A stretch of 64,000 bases of DNA from Anoxybacterium sp963668245 (GCA_963668245.2 OY764195.2:2480001-2544000); one strand, 5' to 3'. Numbered from the stretch's first letter, positions 34,536 through 43,877 are shown. Numbers and translations: made by a program. Notes: generated by a model from the letters alone, not told the origin.

Positions 34536-35378
34536 TTACTTAACAAAGGTGTTATTGTTTAACTCTCTCATGGCCAAATCCAATTCTTCTTGCGTATTCA
34601 TGACAATAGGACCACCCCAAGCGATTGGTTCTTCTAGTGGTTTTCCCGCCAAAAGAAGGAATCGGACTCCTTCATTTCCACCGTGTATCTCTAGCTGTTT
34701 ACCATGTTCAAACAAGATAACATGCTTGCTTCCAATTTCCATTTTTGAATTCTTTTCAAAGATAGCGCTTCCATCACATACATATACAAACAAATTATCT
34801 TCTGGATCAGTTTCCAAAAGCCAGCTTGCATTTGGATTGATTTCAACGTCTAAGAACGTGGGTTTTACATATTCCCCCTGCATCGCGCCTTCCGTATCTT
34901 TATACTTTCCCGAAATAACATGGATTTTTACAGTTTCCTCTTTCACAGCAGGAATCATCCATCTTTGGAACCCATGGTACTTTGGCGCCTCCATTTTATG
35001 GGCAGCAGGCATATTCAACCACAACTGTACACCAAGTATCCTCTGAGTAGCTTTTGGCATTTCTTGATGTATAATCCCAGAACCGGCAGTCATCCACTGA
35101 AAATCGCCATCTAGAATCGTACCCTTGTTTCCCAAGCTATCCCCATGTTCGATATTTCCGTGAATTAAGTAGGTTATGGTTTCTATTCCACGATGGGGAT
35201 GCCAAGGAAACCCCTTAACGTAATCATCTGGGTTCGTAGAATCAAATGAGTCCAACATTAAAAACGGATCAAAATCCTTTGTGTCATCATAGCCAAAAAT
35301 TCTGACCAAATGCACACCAGCCCCATCAATCGCTGCTTTTCCAGTTATAACTTTTTGAATTGTTCTGTCTTGTTCCAC
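34536..35378 (-). CDS. Pirin family protein
   Basis: Double cupin protein, 280 residues. The first cupin has FPWHPHRGIETITY with metal-binding His, then HGDSLGN and HQEMP; the second cupin (residues 180-270) lacks a clear metal set, as usual. Pirins include quercetinases and transcription cofactors, and the role of bacterial forms is mostly open. It follows copZ by 84 bases but may have its own promoter. Confidence 0.93.
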   Translation of the reverse strand: MEQDRTIQKVITGKAAIDGAGVHLVRIFGYDDTKDFDPFLMLDSFDSTNPDDYVKGFPWHPHRGIETITYLIHGNIEHGDSLGNKGTILDGDFQWMTAGSGIIHQEMPKATQRILGVQLWLNMPAAHKMEAPKYHGFQRWMIPAVKEETVKIHVISGKYKDTEGAMQGEYVKPTFLDVEINPNASWLLETDPEDNLFVYVCDGSAIFEKNSKMEIGSKHVILFEHGKQLEIHGGNEGVRFLLLAGKPLEEPIAWGGPIVMNTQEELDLAMRELNNNTFVK

Positions 35379-35462
35379 TTCTACCTCTCCCTTCCATCTT
35401 AGCCTCGTATCATGAATACTTTGCTCTGCTCAATAATGTTATGCATATCCTGCTTTTCAAAA

Positions 35463-35669
35463 TCATACCACTTCATAGCCTTCTTCTTCGATTGCTTTTT
35501 TCATCATTTCTAATGTCACCATATCCTCATCAAAATCAACGGTTACTGTTTTCAAAGGTAGGTCCACTGATACTTCCGCAATCCCCGAAAGCGCTGTAAG
35601 AGCATTGGCAACTGCATTGACACAATGTCCACAAGACATGCCTTCTACTATCATGTTCATTTGTTTCAT
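35463..35669 (-). CDS. copZ: Copper chaperone, CopZ type
   Basis: A 68-residue single heavy-metal-associated domain with the metal site GMSCGHC at residues 10-16. It carries Cu(I) to the CopA ATPase. It lies 29 bases after copA and completes the csoR-copA-copZ operon. Gly and His in the site are typical of the Firmicute CopZ group. Confidence 0.92.
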   Translation of the reverse strand: MKQMNMIVEGMSCGHCVNAVANALTALSGIAEVSVDLPLKTVTVDFDEDMVTLEMMKKAIEEEGYEVV

Positions 35670-35698
35670 TTTTGTTCTCCTTTATTTCCTATATCATA

Positions 35699-37963
35699 TT
35701 AACCCATTTTATGGGGCTTAAAACCTTTTAATCTTAGTGCATTTGTTACAACCGATACAGAGCTGAAAGACATTGCCGCCGCAGCAAGGATTGGATGGAG
35801 TAAAGGCCCCCCAAACAAATACAATAGTCCAGCTGCAATAGGAATCCCCACAACATTGTATCCAAACGCCCAAAACAGATTTTGCTTAATATTTCCTATG
35901 GTTCGAGTTCCCAGCTGAATAGCAGTAACCACATCTAAAAGATTGCTTTTCATCAATACAATATCCGCCGACTCCATCGCCACATCCGTACCCGTACCAA
36001 TTGCAATACCAACATCCGATTGAGCTAGCGCCGGTGCATCATTTATTCCATCCCCCACCATAGCAACTGTTTTTCCTAGTTGCTGTAGTTGCTGCACTGC
36101 TTCTTTTTTGTCTCCGGGAAGTACTTCAGCTAAAATTTGCTGTATACCAGCCTGTTTTCCAATAGACAAGGCAGTGTTCCGATTATCACCTGTAATCATC
36201 ACCACTTCAATCCCCATCTTTTGAAGCATTTGCACCGCCTCTTTGCTCCCATCTTTCATCCGATCCGATACAGCAATCATCCCCGATAGAGTTCCTTCCA
36301 CCGAAACAAACATCGGAGTTTTTCCTTCTTTTGAAAGCTTTGTCGAAAACTCAGTTTCATCCCTTAGGAGAATCCCCTTTTCTTCCATCAGTTTCTTGTT
36401 TCCAACCAAAACATTTTTCCCCAGTATGGTTGACTCTATCCCATATCCAGTGATTGAGTGAAAATGGTCAGATGGAACTAATTCTAAACTCAAATGCTCT
36501 GCCTCTTTCACAATCGCTTCACCCAGAGGGTGTTCAGAACCTTTTTCAGCGGATGCAGCAAAAAATAGAACCTCTTCTTTTGACTCCTCCCCAAAGCATT
36601 CAATGTCAGTAACCATTGGCATTCCCACGGTAATCGTGCCAGTTTTATCAAGTACTACCGTATCCACCTTATGGATCAGTTCCAAAGCAGACCCACTTTT
36701 TATCAAAATCCCGTATTCGGCACCTTTCCCAGTCCCAACCATAATTGCCGTAGGAGTCGCAAGACCCAGTGCACAAGGGCAAGCAATCACAAGGATTGAA
36801 ATCATAATCGTCAACGAAAACGAAAACGATTCACCTTGAACCATCCAAAAAACAAATGCAAGCACAGCAAAGCCGAATATAATGGGTACAAAATACCCTG
36901 AAACAACATCAGCCAATTTGGCGATAGGTGCCTTAGACCCTTGTGCCTCTTCTACCAGTCTAACAATTTGAGCCAAAGCCGTATCTGTACCAACCTTTTC
37001 AGCTTGAAAACGTATCACACCGTTTTTATTCAAGCTAGCCGCAAAAACTTCGTCGCCTTTTGTTTTTTCAACAGGTATACTTTCACCAGTTAGCATGGAT
37101 TCATCAACTGAAGTTTTTCCATCTAAGACAATCCCGTCTACAGGGATTCTTTCACCAGGTCTTACTAAAATCACCTGACCTTTACGAACCTCCTCGATTG
37201 GCATTTGATACTCTTTTTCGTCTATGATCACTGTGGCCATTTTTGGAGTCATGCTCATAAGATTTTTGATTGCTGCCGAGGTCTTCCCTTTAGAAACCGC
37301 TTCTAGTGATTTCCCTAGTAAGACTAGCGTAATAATCATCCCCGCCGTTTCAAAATAAAGACTTTCCACTCCAGAATGTTTTCCTATTCCAATCAGATAA
37401 ATTCCATAGATACTATAAAAAATCGCCGCAGTCGTACCCATCGCCACAAGAGAGTCCATATTAGGGCTTCGGCTTAAAATAGCCGAAAATCCCACCGTAT
37501 AAAACCGGTAGCCAGAAGCCACGATTGGTAAGAGCAATAACAATTCTAATATGCCGTAGTGCATCGGCTCCATCATCGGATTGAAAAAATCTGGTATCGG
37601 CAATAATACCCATGAAATCATCGGCGCCATAGCAAAGTATAAAAGAGGAAGCGCAAAAACAACAGATATCAAAAATTTCGTCCAAAGTATCTGAACTTCT
37701 TTTTCTTTATCGGCTTGATCCTGATCGAGCAAGCGCGTATCTTGATATAATTCAGCCCCATATCCCGCTTTTTCAATTCGATTGGTAATGGCACGCAAAT
37801 CGATTACGCTTTCGTCAAAAATAACCATAGCCTTTTCAGCAGCCAAGTTGACAGAAATTTCTTCAACCCCTTCCATCTTGCCTACAAGTTTTTCAATTCT
37901 AGCAGAGCACGCAGCACAAGTCATACCTGATATTTGCAGCGTATTTTTGCTCATTTCACTCAC
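35699..37963 (-). CDS. copA: Copper-exporting P1B-type ATPase
   Basis: Membrane pump for Cu(I), 754 residues. One N-terminal metal-binding domain with GMTCAAC, eight TM helices, the copper-transport motif CPCALG in helix 6, phosphorylation site DKTGT, the P1B mark SEHPLGEAI, and GDGINDAP. Copper rather than zinc is indicated by CPC and by the csoR and copZ neighbours. It follows csoR by four bases, so it is translated with it. Confidence 0.96.
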   Translation of the reverse strand: MSEMSKNTLQISGMTCAACSARIEKLVGKMEGVEEISVNLAAEKAMVIFDESVIDLRAITNRIEKAGYGAELYQDTRLLDQDQADKEKEVQILWTKFLISVVFALPLLYFAMAPMISWVLLPIPDFFNPMMEPMHYGILELLLLLPIVASGYRFYTVGFSAILSRSPNMDSLVAMGTTAAIFYSIYGIYLIGIGKHSGVESLYFETAGMIITLVLLGKSLEAVSKGKTSAAIKNLMSMTPKMATVIIDEKEYQMPIEEVRKGQVILVRPGERIPVDGIVLDGKTSVDESMLTGESIPVEKTKGDEVFAASLNKNGVIRFQAEKVGTDTALAQIVRLVEEAQGSKAPIAKLADVVSGYFVPIIFGFAVLAFVFWMVQGESFSFSLTIMISILVIACPCALGLATPTAIMVGTGKGAEYGILIKSGSALELIHKVDTVVLDKTGTITVGMPMVTDIECFGEESKEEVLFFAASAEKGSEHPLGEAIVKEAEHLSLELVPSDHFHSITGYGIESTILGKNVLVGNKKLMEEKGILLRDETEFSTKLSKEGKTPMFVSVEGTLSGMIAVSDRMKDGSKEAVQMLQKMGIEVVMITGDNRNTALSIGKQAGIQQILAEVLPGDKKEAVQQLQQLGKTVAMVGDGINDAPALAQSDVGIAIGTGTDVAMESADIVLMKSNLLDVVTAIQLGTRTIGNIKQNLFWAFGYNVVGIPIAAGLLYLFGGPLLHPILAAAAMSFSSVSVVTNALRLKGFKPHKMG

Positions 37964-37967
37964 CTTC

Positions 37968-38297
37968 TTATCTCATTTTTCCAATGGTGACCAGAAGCTC
38001 ATCAATGATATGTTCATCACCCTCTCGAATTCCGTCTACAAGGCATCCCCGAATATGGCGTTCTAACACCAATTTGCCTACAGAATCCAAAGCAGATTGA
38101 ACTGCAGAAATTTGGATCAGCACATCATTACAATATGCATCTTTGTCAATCATTCCTTTAATTCCACGTACCTGACCTTCAATGCGGTTCAAACGTTTTG
38201 TTAGATTTTCTTTTAGTTCCGTCTCTCTGACTGTCTTTTTACCACAGCATGTATCCTTAATTGCCACCGGATTGCCTTGGCAAATATTCTGTTTCAT
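37968..38297 (-). CDS. csoR: Copper-sensing repressor CsoR
   Basis: Four-helix repressor that lets go of DNA when Cu(I) binds. I chose ATG 38297 (109 residues) with GGGAGGG eight bases upstream rather than the longer frame from 38345, which crosses the operator. Core: LTKRLNRIEGQVRGI, then the ligands Cys in DAYCNDV, His in LERHIRGC and Cys in the same motif, the Cys-His-Cys set of true CsoR. The N-terminal 20 residues carry additional Cys (ICQG, TCCGKK). It is first gene of the copper operon, so it controls its own pump. Confidence 0.94.
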   Translation of the reverse strand: MKQNICQGNPVAIKDTCCGKKTVRETELKENLTKRLNRIEGQVRGIKGMIDKDAYCNDVLIQISAVQSALDSVGKLVLERHIRGCLVDGIREGDEHIIDELLVTIGKMR

Positions 38298-38320
38298 ACT
38301 ACATCCCTCCCTAAAACAAA

Positions 38321-38372
38321 ATATACCCCTACGGGGTATATTCAATCATACCATATTTCATTTATTTTGCAA
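38321..38372 (-). promoter_or_regulatory. CsoR operator and promoter of the copper operon
   Basis: Operator ATATACCCC-TAC-GGGGTATAT (38321-38341), a GC-centred palindrome like known CsoR sites. Just upstream on the minus strand is TTGCAA (38372-38367), a 16-base spacer and TATGAT (38350-38345), so transcription would begin inside the operator. It also overlaps the 3' end of the yitT gene (38373). Confidence 0.85.
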
Positions 38373-39230
38373 TTAGTGAATTGCTCTCTTTCTAAACTTT
38401 CTACCTTCAACTTCTACACTCGAAATCGTCATCAATGCATTATCGTCAAATCCATTGACAATAGATTTTAACTTTGAGATTTCCAATCTAGTTACCACCA
38501 CATAGATGGTTGGGCTAGAAGCTGTATATCTACAATTTTTGCTTTCAAAGACCATAAAATCACGTCCCAGTCTATCTCTAATGGCATCAGCAATATCCAC
38601 ATACTGATCCGAAACAATAAAAATCCCCTTTGTCTCATTAAAGCCCTCTATCATCACATCAATTGTCTTATATGCAATGAAATAGGCCAAAAGAGAGTAC
38701 ATTGCTCGATCCCATCCATAAAGAAGCCCAGCACTTCCCAAGATAAATAAATTAAAAAACATTATGATTTCGCCGACAGAAAAACCAGTTCGACGGTCAA
38801 ATAAGATTGCCAGAATTTCTGTTCCATCCAAAGATCCACCATTTCTGATAATCAAACCTACCCCAGAGCCGAGAATCACACCCCCAAAAGCAGCTGCAAG
38901 GATCAAATCATCTGTAATTGGAGGTATGCTGTGCATTACAGTAACTCCAGCCGATAAGCATACTAAAGCAAACAGTGTTTTCATAGCAAAGGTTTTACCA
39001 ATTTGAAAATAACCCACGATGATAAACGGAATATTTAAAGCCACAAGAAATGCTGCCAGAGGAAGCTTCGTCAAGTAGGCCGCCATAATCGAGATGCCCA
39101 CAATGCCTCCATCAATCATTCGATTTGGTATCAAAAATACTTCAAGACCAGCAGAAACAAATGCAGTACCTAGCATCATCATAAAAATATTCATTGATGA
39201 ATTTATCACTTTTTTTTTCTTTTCTAGCAA
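38373..39230 (-). CDS. YitT family membrane protein
   Basis: I chose a TTG start at 39230 because GGAGG stands seven bases upstream; the longer frame from 39353 overlaps apbE and has no site. The 285-residue product has five or six TM helices (the first near 13-33) and a C-terminal DUF2179 domain of about 80 residues, with IYVVVTRLEISKL. IPNRMIDGGIVGIS is the family's N-terminal motif. Function is not known; proposed roles include an ion or small-molecule transporter. It ends the electron-transfer-like cluster that begins at ndh2. Confidence 0.85.
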   Translation of the reverse strand: MLEKKKKVINSSMNIFMMMLGTAFVSAGLEVFLIPNRMIDGGIVGISIMAAYLTKLPLAAFLVALNIPFIIVGYFQIGKTFAMKTLFALVCLSAGVTVMHSIPPITDDLILAAAFGGVILGSGVGLIIRNGGSLDGTEILAILFDRRTGFSVGEIIMFFNLFILGSAGLLYGWDRAMYSLLAYFIAYKTIDVMIEGFNETKGIFIVSDQYVDIADAIRDRLGRDFMVFESKNCRYTASSPTIYVVVTRLEISKLKSIVNGFDDNALMTISSVEVEGRKFRKRAIH

Positions 39231-39261
39231 TGTTATACCTCCAACTTTTATAATCATAAAT

Positions 39262-40302
39262 CTATTCTGTTGTAAACTCTTTAAAATGAGTACTATACGA
39301 TACACTGCCATCGGAAAACGCCCATAACGCTTCTGCATCGGGTATGGTTTCAATCAGCTTAGCACCTTCCTCATAAGACATATTAAATAATGCTGTAGAC
39401 AAAGCATCTGCAAGTCCCGAATCATTGCATAATATACTTACAGAGACAAAATAATCTGCAGGGAACAACGTTTCTGGATTAATAATGTGATGATACTGCT
39501 TGTGATTCACAGTATAGTATCGTTCATAAACGCCGCTAGTCACAAGAGATTGATCATCCAACCCTACCAAGCTCAAAGTTCCATCGTTTTGATCATATGG
39601 ATTTCGAATTCCTACCTTCCATACCCCACCGTTGTTTGCCTTTTCTCCAATTGCCCTCACATTGCCTCCTACACTAATCAATGCAGAAGAAAACCCATAC
39701 TTTTCTGCGTTCTCACAAATTGCTTCTGTAGCAAAGCCCTTTGCAATCGCCCCCACATCCAGCCGCATTTGGGCATCAGCCAAATAAACAGTACTCTTTT
39801 CTTGGTCAATCACCACATCTTCAATGTCCACATGTCGAGCTGCTGTTTCCAGCTCTTCCTCAGTAGGCAAAGTAGCATCCTCAGGATTCTCAATACCATC
39901 TTCCCGATGATCGTGCCATATTTTTAGAACAGAACCAAAGGCAACATTTACCTTGCCATCCGTCAGTGCATACGCTTCTTTTGCAAATAACAACAAATCT
40001 ATGATCTTTTTATTTACTACAATCGGTTTGATTCCTGCATTGTCATTGATCATTTTGATATTGTTTACACCAGGATAGTCTTCGTAAATATTATATAGCT
40101 CGTGGTACTCTTCAAGATCATCATGTATCAGTTGCGCTGATTTTTGAAACGATTCTTCATTATCCGCATATCCTACGATTTGAGTCATTGTATCAAATAA
40201 CGTTAAAAACTCTGTCTCATATCTGTTCTGTTTTGGTTTCATACATCCCGTTATAGAAAAAACAATCAATACACAAAGCCAAAGGGCTATTATCCTCTTC
40301 AA
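39262..40302 (-). CDS. apbE: FAD:protein FMN transferase (ApbE), lipoprotein
   Basis: Attaches FMN to Thr or Ser of extracellular or membrane proteins using FAD. The GTG at 40317 touches the upstream stop; GGAGG lies seven bases before a TTG at 40302, so I take TTG (346 residues). Signal peptide with lipobox FSITGC, so it is anchored outside. Motifs: DTMTQIVGY, RLDVGAIAKGFATE (FAD binding, metal) and SVGGNVRAIG, plus TSGVYERYY. It follows the Gx transporter with no gap, the third member of the ndh2-NusG II-Gx-ApbE set. No FMN-binding target protein lies in the window. Confidence 0.9.
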   Translation of the reverse strand: MKRIIALWLCVLIVFSITGCMKPKQNRYETEFLTLFDTMTQIVGYADNEESFQKSAQLIHDDLEEYHELYNIYEDYPGVNNIKMINDNAGIKPIVVNKKIIDLLLFAKEAYALTDGKVNVAFGSVLKIWHDHREDGIENPEDATLPTEEELETAARHVDIEDVVIDQEKSTVYLADAQMRLDVGAIAKGFATEAICENAEKYGFSSALISVGGNVRAIGEKANNGGVWKVGIRNPYDQNDGTLSLVGLDDQSLVTSGVYERYYTVNHKQYHHIINPETLFPADYFVSVSILCNDSGLADALSTALFNMSYEEGAKLIETIPDAEALWAFSDGSVSYSTHFKEFTTE

Positions 40303-40317
40303 AAATGAAACCTCCAC

Positions 40318-40854
40318 TTACTCAAGCCTTGCAAAAGCTGGTAACACAAATCTTAATAGCATAGCAGTAAAGATACCAGCAACGATACCAGCGATGATTA
40401 ATACAGGCAAATATGCCCAAATACTCATACCAGTATACAGCACCATAATTCCTATAAATTGACCCAGATTATGAAATACAGCACCAAATATACTAAGAAT
40501 AACATACGTTATTTTTTTTCTAAAAAGAATCAATAGAAGTATCATCACAGAAACCGAAAGGATACCACCTATTAGACTAAGCAAAGATCCAATGGCTCCA
40601 CGTGTCACAAATACAAAAAAGCCTTTTAAAACTGCGATTCCATACGCTCTCTTCCATCCTACGAAAAAAAGAGCATACATGACAGCTACATTGGATAGAC
40701 CAAACTTTACCCCTGGGACAGGAATTGGCAAAGAAGGCAACATTGTTTCAACAATGGCCAGCACAATGGCTACCGCAAATAAAAGCGCTGTCAAAACCAA
40801 TTGATGAGTAGCATCTTCTCTTCCTTTTACCACATCCCAATTGTTTTTTTTCAC
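40318..40854 (-). CDS. Gx transporter family membrane protein
   Basis: 178-residue integral membrane protein with about five TM helices. It shows the family block PIPVPGVKFGLSNVAVMYALF in the second helix and the glycine pairs (TRGAIGSLLSLIGGILS) that give the family its name. Related to ECF-type substrate-binding membrane subunits and to heptaprenyl diphosphate synthase component I annotations. It begins four bases before the NusG II stop and stands between that gene and apbE, as in flavin-based extracellular electron transfer clusters. Substrate unknown. Confidence 0.85.
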   Translation of the reverse strand: MKKNNWDVVKGREDATHQLVLTALLFAVAIVLAIVETMLPSLPIPVPGVKFGLSNVAVMYALFFVGWKRAYGIAVLKGFFVFVTRGAIGSLLSLIGGILSVSVMILLLILFRKKITYVILSIFGAVFHNLGQFIGIMVLYTGMSIWAYLPVLIIAGIVAGIFTAMLLRFVLPAFARLE

Positions 40855-41270
40855 TCCTTTTGCCCTCCCTTAGTATGACCATTTCCAATGACAAGGTCTG
40901 CACCTTCATTGGTTTCATCGTTGAAAGGTACAATTTTAAGTACAATTTCATTTGGTAAGCAAGCTGCAAACTCACCAGCAGAATGTAATTTTCCAGCATG
41001 TACACAAATTTGGTCTTTACAATCAGACTCCTCAAAGGCAATGGAACCATCCTCATAAAGGTGAAACACCACCTGTGGCTTTTCTGGAATCGAAAAAGTT
41101 TCATCTTTTCCCTTATCCAACGCAATCGTTTTTACAAGCTGAGATTCATAATATATTTGTGCCACAACTTGTTCATCCACAGCAAAAAAGTGGTATAGGG
41201 AAAGCCCAATGCCACTTATTGCAATCAATATCCCAATGATAATGAGATCCGTTTTTTTGAAGAATTTCAT
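40851..41270 (-). CDS. NusG domain II-containing membrane protein
   Basis: 139 residues from ATG 41270, with AAAGGCGG seven bases upstream; a more distal ATG at 41288 is less likely. One N-terminal TM helix (residues 8-28), then an extracellular NusG II beta domain of about 100 residues with ESDCKDQICVHAGKL and AACLPNEIVLKI. Two Cys in CKDQICV may be disulfide or cofactor ligands. The family is found beside RnfG-like and ApbE genes and in Listeria-type extracellular electron transfer loci. It overlaps the Gx gene by four bases. Confidence 0.88.
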   Translation of the reverse strand: MKFFKKTDLIIIGILIAISGIGLSLYHFFAVDEQVVAQIYYESQLVKTIALDKGKDETFSIPEKPQVVFHLYEDGSIAFEESDCKDQICVHAGKLHSAGEFAACLPNEIVLKIVPFNDETNEGADLVIGNGHTKGGQKE

Positions 41271-41402
41271 ATTACCGCCTTTTATCATTCAGTAGATTTC
41301 AATATTGGCAATTTTATGAGCTCTTATCCTGATAGATTTAAGCTTTCAAGTGCCCTTCATATCATATCATATTTACGCATAAAAGTGATAATAGTTCTCC
41401 AC

Positions 41403-43037
41403 TTAATCATGATAAAAATACATTTTTCGGACAGCAGGAATACTTTTCCATGCCCTCTTTAAAACTGGCATCACATAATAATCAAGACCCAATGTACGAC
41501 CTCCTCCTATGAGTACTGCGATGGATGCGAAGATCATCCATGTAAAGTTTGAGTAAAACCCAGAATGATTTGCAATATAGCAAAGGAGAATCATTGACAA
41601 TAACGCTGCCAGAAAATTAAACAACCCCAGAACCAGTGCAACTCCCGTAAATATCGCAATAGATGAAAGAGCAGATTGACTTGTCATACCTGCTGTAATC
41701 CAAACAACTCCAAGCCAAACCCGAAGTGGTACCATCAGAAAGCTTGGCGTACGATTTGACAAGTGACCACCCAAAAAGCTCCGATTGTTTCGTATCGTAA
41801 AGAACTCATGATGCATATAACTAAACACCTTATTCCAGCCTAATACCTGACAAAAATATATGACATTAATAAAATGCTTGCTAAACATAGCAAAAAAAGA
41901 CGGTAAACTAATCATCCGATTTGGGAGTCCAATTCTTGCAACACCATATCTGCCCCCAATACTTACCATAATCCCATGAAAAGCAGGTCTATATGCCTTC
42001 ATGGTTCCCTGCCCTGTAATGGCACAAGTCAAGTTATGCGCAACTGTTGCTGCACTATGTTCACAGTTTTCCACAGTCTGAGGCAATGGTCTTTCTTCTC
42101 CTTCTGGGATATAAAACATATCATCACCTACGACAAAAACATCCTCTCGATCCTCTGATCGCAAGAATGAATCTAGCGCAATACGACCACGTCCTCCAGA
42201 TTTTAGGACTTTTGCAGATGAAGCGGCAATATCAGCACTTTCAATCCCTGCTGCCCAAATTACGGTGTTTGTTTCGCGTCGTGTGATCACATCACTTTTT
42301 TTCGTCTCAATGAATCCAACCCCTACCTGAACCACGCTGGTTTCCATCTCAGTCTGTATGCCCATCTGATTCATACGACGTTCCACTTTTTCAGATAGTT
42401 TTTCAGGTAAGTTTGGTATCGTTCTGCTCATCGCATCGATATTACAAAGAGTCACTTCTTCTTTTTCAATCTCAAATTCTTCGCATAGAATTGGTACATA
42501 CTCAGCCAGTTCTCCTACCATTTCAACTCCGGTAAACCCTGCGCCCACAACAAAAAAGGTAAGCATTTTTTTTCTTTTTTCAAAATCAGGTTCGACTGCC
42601 GCATCACGAAACATCTGACGAATTTGCTTTTTTAATACAACCGCATCCTCATAGGACCAAAGTCCAAATGCATGCTCAGCAGCACCTTCAATACCAAAGT
42701 ATGTGGGTTTAGAACCGGCGCTCAATACCAAGTAATCATATGAATAAGAAGTGGTCTTCCCGATTACCTGTTTCTCATCAAAGTCTATAGAAACCACAGT
42801 ATCCAGCTTAACATCCACCTTTCTCCCAGAAAAAACCTTTTTCAAGCTAATCTTAATACTTTCCTCATCAACTCGATTTGCAGCAACCTCATGTAGCTCA
42901 GTCATCATTGTGTGAAACGGATGTTTATCAATTATAGTAATGGTTATTTCTTGATCATTTTGAAATCTTTTGGCCAATTTTTTTGCAGTAAGTATTCCCG
43001 AATATCCTGCACCAACAATAACAATTCTCTTTTCCAT
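41403..43037 (-). CDS. ndh: Type II NADH dehydrogenase fused to a DoxX-like membrane domain
   Basis: Membrane-bound NADH oxidation with FAD, passing electrons to quinone. ATG 43037 is chosen (544 residues) because GAGGAG precedes it; the long frame upstream has no site. FAD-binding VGAGYSGILTAKKL is at residues 6-19, the NAD-binding VVGAGFTGVEMVGEL near 160-175, and VGDDMFYIP near 305. After residue 410 a membrane tail with four helices (RVWLGVVWITAG, then ATLLLCY-like segments) ends in GGGRTLGLDYYVMP, the DoxX pattern. A membrane tail of this type is noted for Ndh2 of the Listeria extracellular electron transfer locus. First gene of the cluster that ends with yitT. Confidence 0.9.
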   Translation of the reverse strand: MEKRIVIVGAGYSGILTAKKLAKRFQNDQEITITIIDKHPFHTMMTELHEVAANRVDEESIKISLKKVFSGRKVDVKLDTVVSIDFDEKQVIGKTTSYSYDYLVLSAGSKPTYFGIEGAAEHAFGLWSYEDAVVLKKQIRQMFRDAAVEPDFEKRKKMLTFFVVGAGFTGVEMVGELAEYVPILCEEFEIEKEEVTLCNIDAMSRTIPNLPEKLSEKVERRMNQMGIQTEMETSVVQVGVGFIETKKSDVITRRETNTVIWAAGIESADIAASSAKVLKSGGRGRIALDSFLRSEDREDVFVVGDDMFYIPEGEERPLPQTVENCEHSAATVAHNLTCAITGQGTMKAYRPAFHGIMVSIGGRYGVARIGLPNRMISLPSFFAMFSKHFINVIYFCQVLGWNKVFSYMHHEFFTIRNNRSFLGGHLSNRTPSFLMVPLRVWLGVVWITAGMTSQSALSSIAIFTGVALVLGLFNFLAALLSMILLCYIANHSGFYSNFTWMIFASIAVLIGGGRTLGLDYYVMPVLKRAWKSIPAVRKMYFYHD

Positions 43038-43075
43038 AGCTGTTCTCCTCTTACATCTAGAATGATGATACGATT

Positions 43076-43092
43076 TACATCCAAAGGATGTA
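43076..43092. promoter_or_regulatory. 17-bp palindrome upstream of ndh
   Basis: TACATCC-AAA-GGATGTA, 39 bases upstream of the ndh ATG. It may be an operator; it does not match the Rex or PerR patterns that I know. No regulator for it is evident in the window. Confidence 0.45.
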
Positions 43093-43146
43093 TACCTCAT
43101 ATACAAAAGTGAAAATTCTCGAATCATAGATTCCAATTTCCTTGTC

Positions 43147-43182
43147 AGAAAAAACAAAAGATGCGGTCTATATCCGCATCTT
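43147..43182 (-). terminator. Terminator of the ferritin-like gene
   Basis: On the minus strand AAGATGCGG (43182-43174), short loop, CCGCATCTT (43166-43158) followed by TTGTTTTTT, an intrinsic terminator 94 bases after the stop at 43276. Confidence 0.85.
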
Positions 43183-43275
43183 ATCGATACCCTTAAATAA
43201 GGTTTTTCAATCACAATTATGGCTATTCATCTACTAGGATATGTTGATTTTACTAGATTTCGATTCATATGGTTA

Positions 43276-43755
43276 TTAATATTCTGTTCTCAGCCCAAAT
43301 TCTGCTGACTCCACCCACTCATTGGCGTTGGTTACCAGTTCTAACAATTGTTCCAAAACTTTGCAGTGACCTTTTTCTTGTTTAATCAAATAATGAAAAA
43401 CCTTCTTTTCATTTTCATCATCGGTTTCTTGCGTCATTTTTTCATATAGTTCTATGCTCTTTTTTTCATTATCCAAAGCCAACGTATAAGCATCAAAAGC
43501 ATCTGGTATTTTTTTCACTGCGCCTTGATATTGTCCAATTCCAACAAAAATATTTTTAATCTCAGCAAAGGTGTCATTTAGTTCATAAGGAACTGATTCC
43601 ATTTTATTTTTTAGGATTCGCGCGTGGATACTTTCTTCTTCTGCCAGCGTATGAAAAATTGATTTCAATCCACTGTTATCGACTCGTTCCGCTTGCTCTA
43701 AATAGAACCTTTTATTCTCCTTTTCCATGTTTATTGCAAATTCCATGCTATTCAT
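43276..43755 (-). CDS. Ferritin-like (rubrerythrin-family) di-iron protein
   Basis: 159 residues, from ATG 43755 with AAAGGTG seven bases upstream. Helical bundle with iron-ligand pairs EEESIHARIL near 40 and QEKGHCKVL near 135, and Glu in MEFAINMEKENKRFY. No rubredoxin-like Cys pairs, so it is a rubrerythrin without the electron-transfer domain. Likely reduces peroxide or handles iron; in anaerobes such proteins defend against oxygen. It has its own promoter and terminator. Confidence 0.85.
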   Translation of the reverse strand: MNSMEFAINMEKENKRFYLEQAERVDNSGLKSIFHTLAEEESIHARILKNKMESVPYELNDTFAEIKNIFVGIGQYQGAVKKIPDAFDAYTLALDNEKKSIELYEKMTQETDDENEKKVFHYLIKQEKGHCKVLEQLLELVTNANEWVESAEFGLRTEY

Positions 43756-43803
43756 ACGCATTCACCTTTCAAAATTTTCGAATTTTTCAAACTATTTAAT
43801 TTA

Positions 43804-43831
43804 ATTATAGCAGAAGATTTTGTAAATACAA
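43804..43831 (-). promoter_or_regulatory. Promoter of the ferritin-like gene
   Basis: Minus strand TTGTAT (43831-43826), 16 bases, TATAAT (43809-43804) preceded by TGC, an extended -10. It lies 48 bases upstream of the ATG. Confidence 0.65.
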
Positions 43832-43877
43832 CAATATTCTTGTGAAAGAAAGTGAAAAAATATATGATTTTTTTGTG

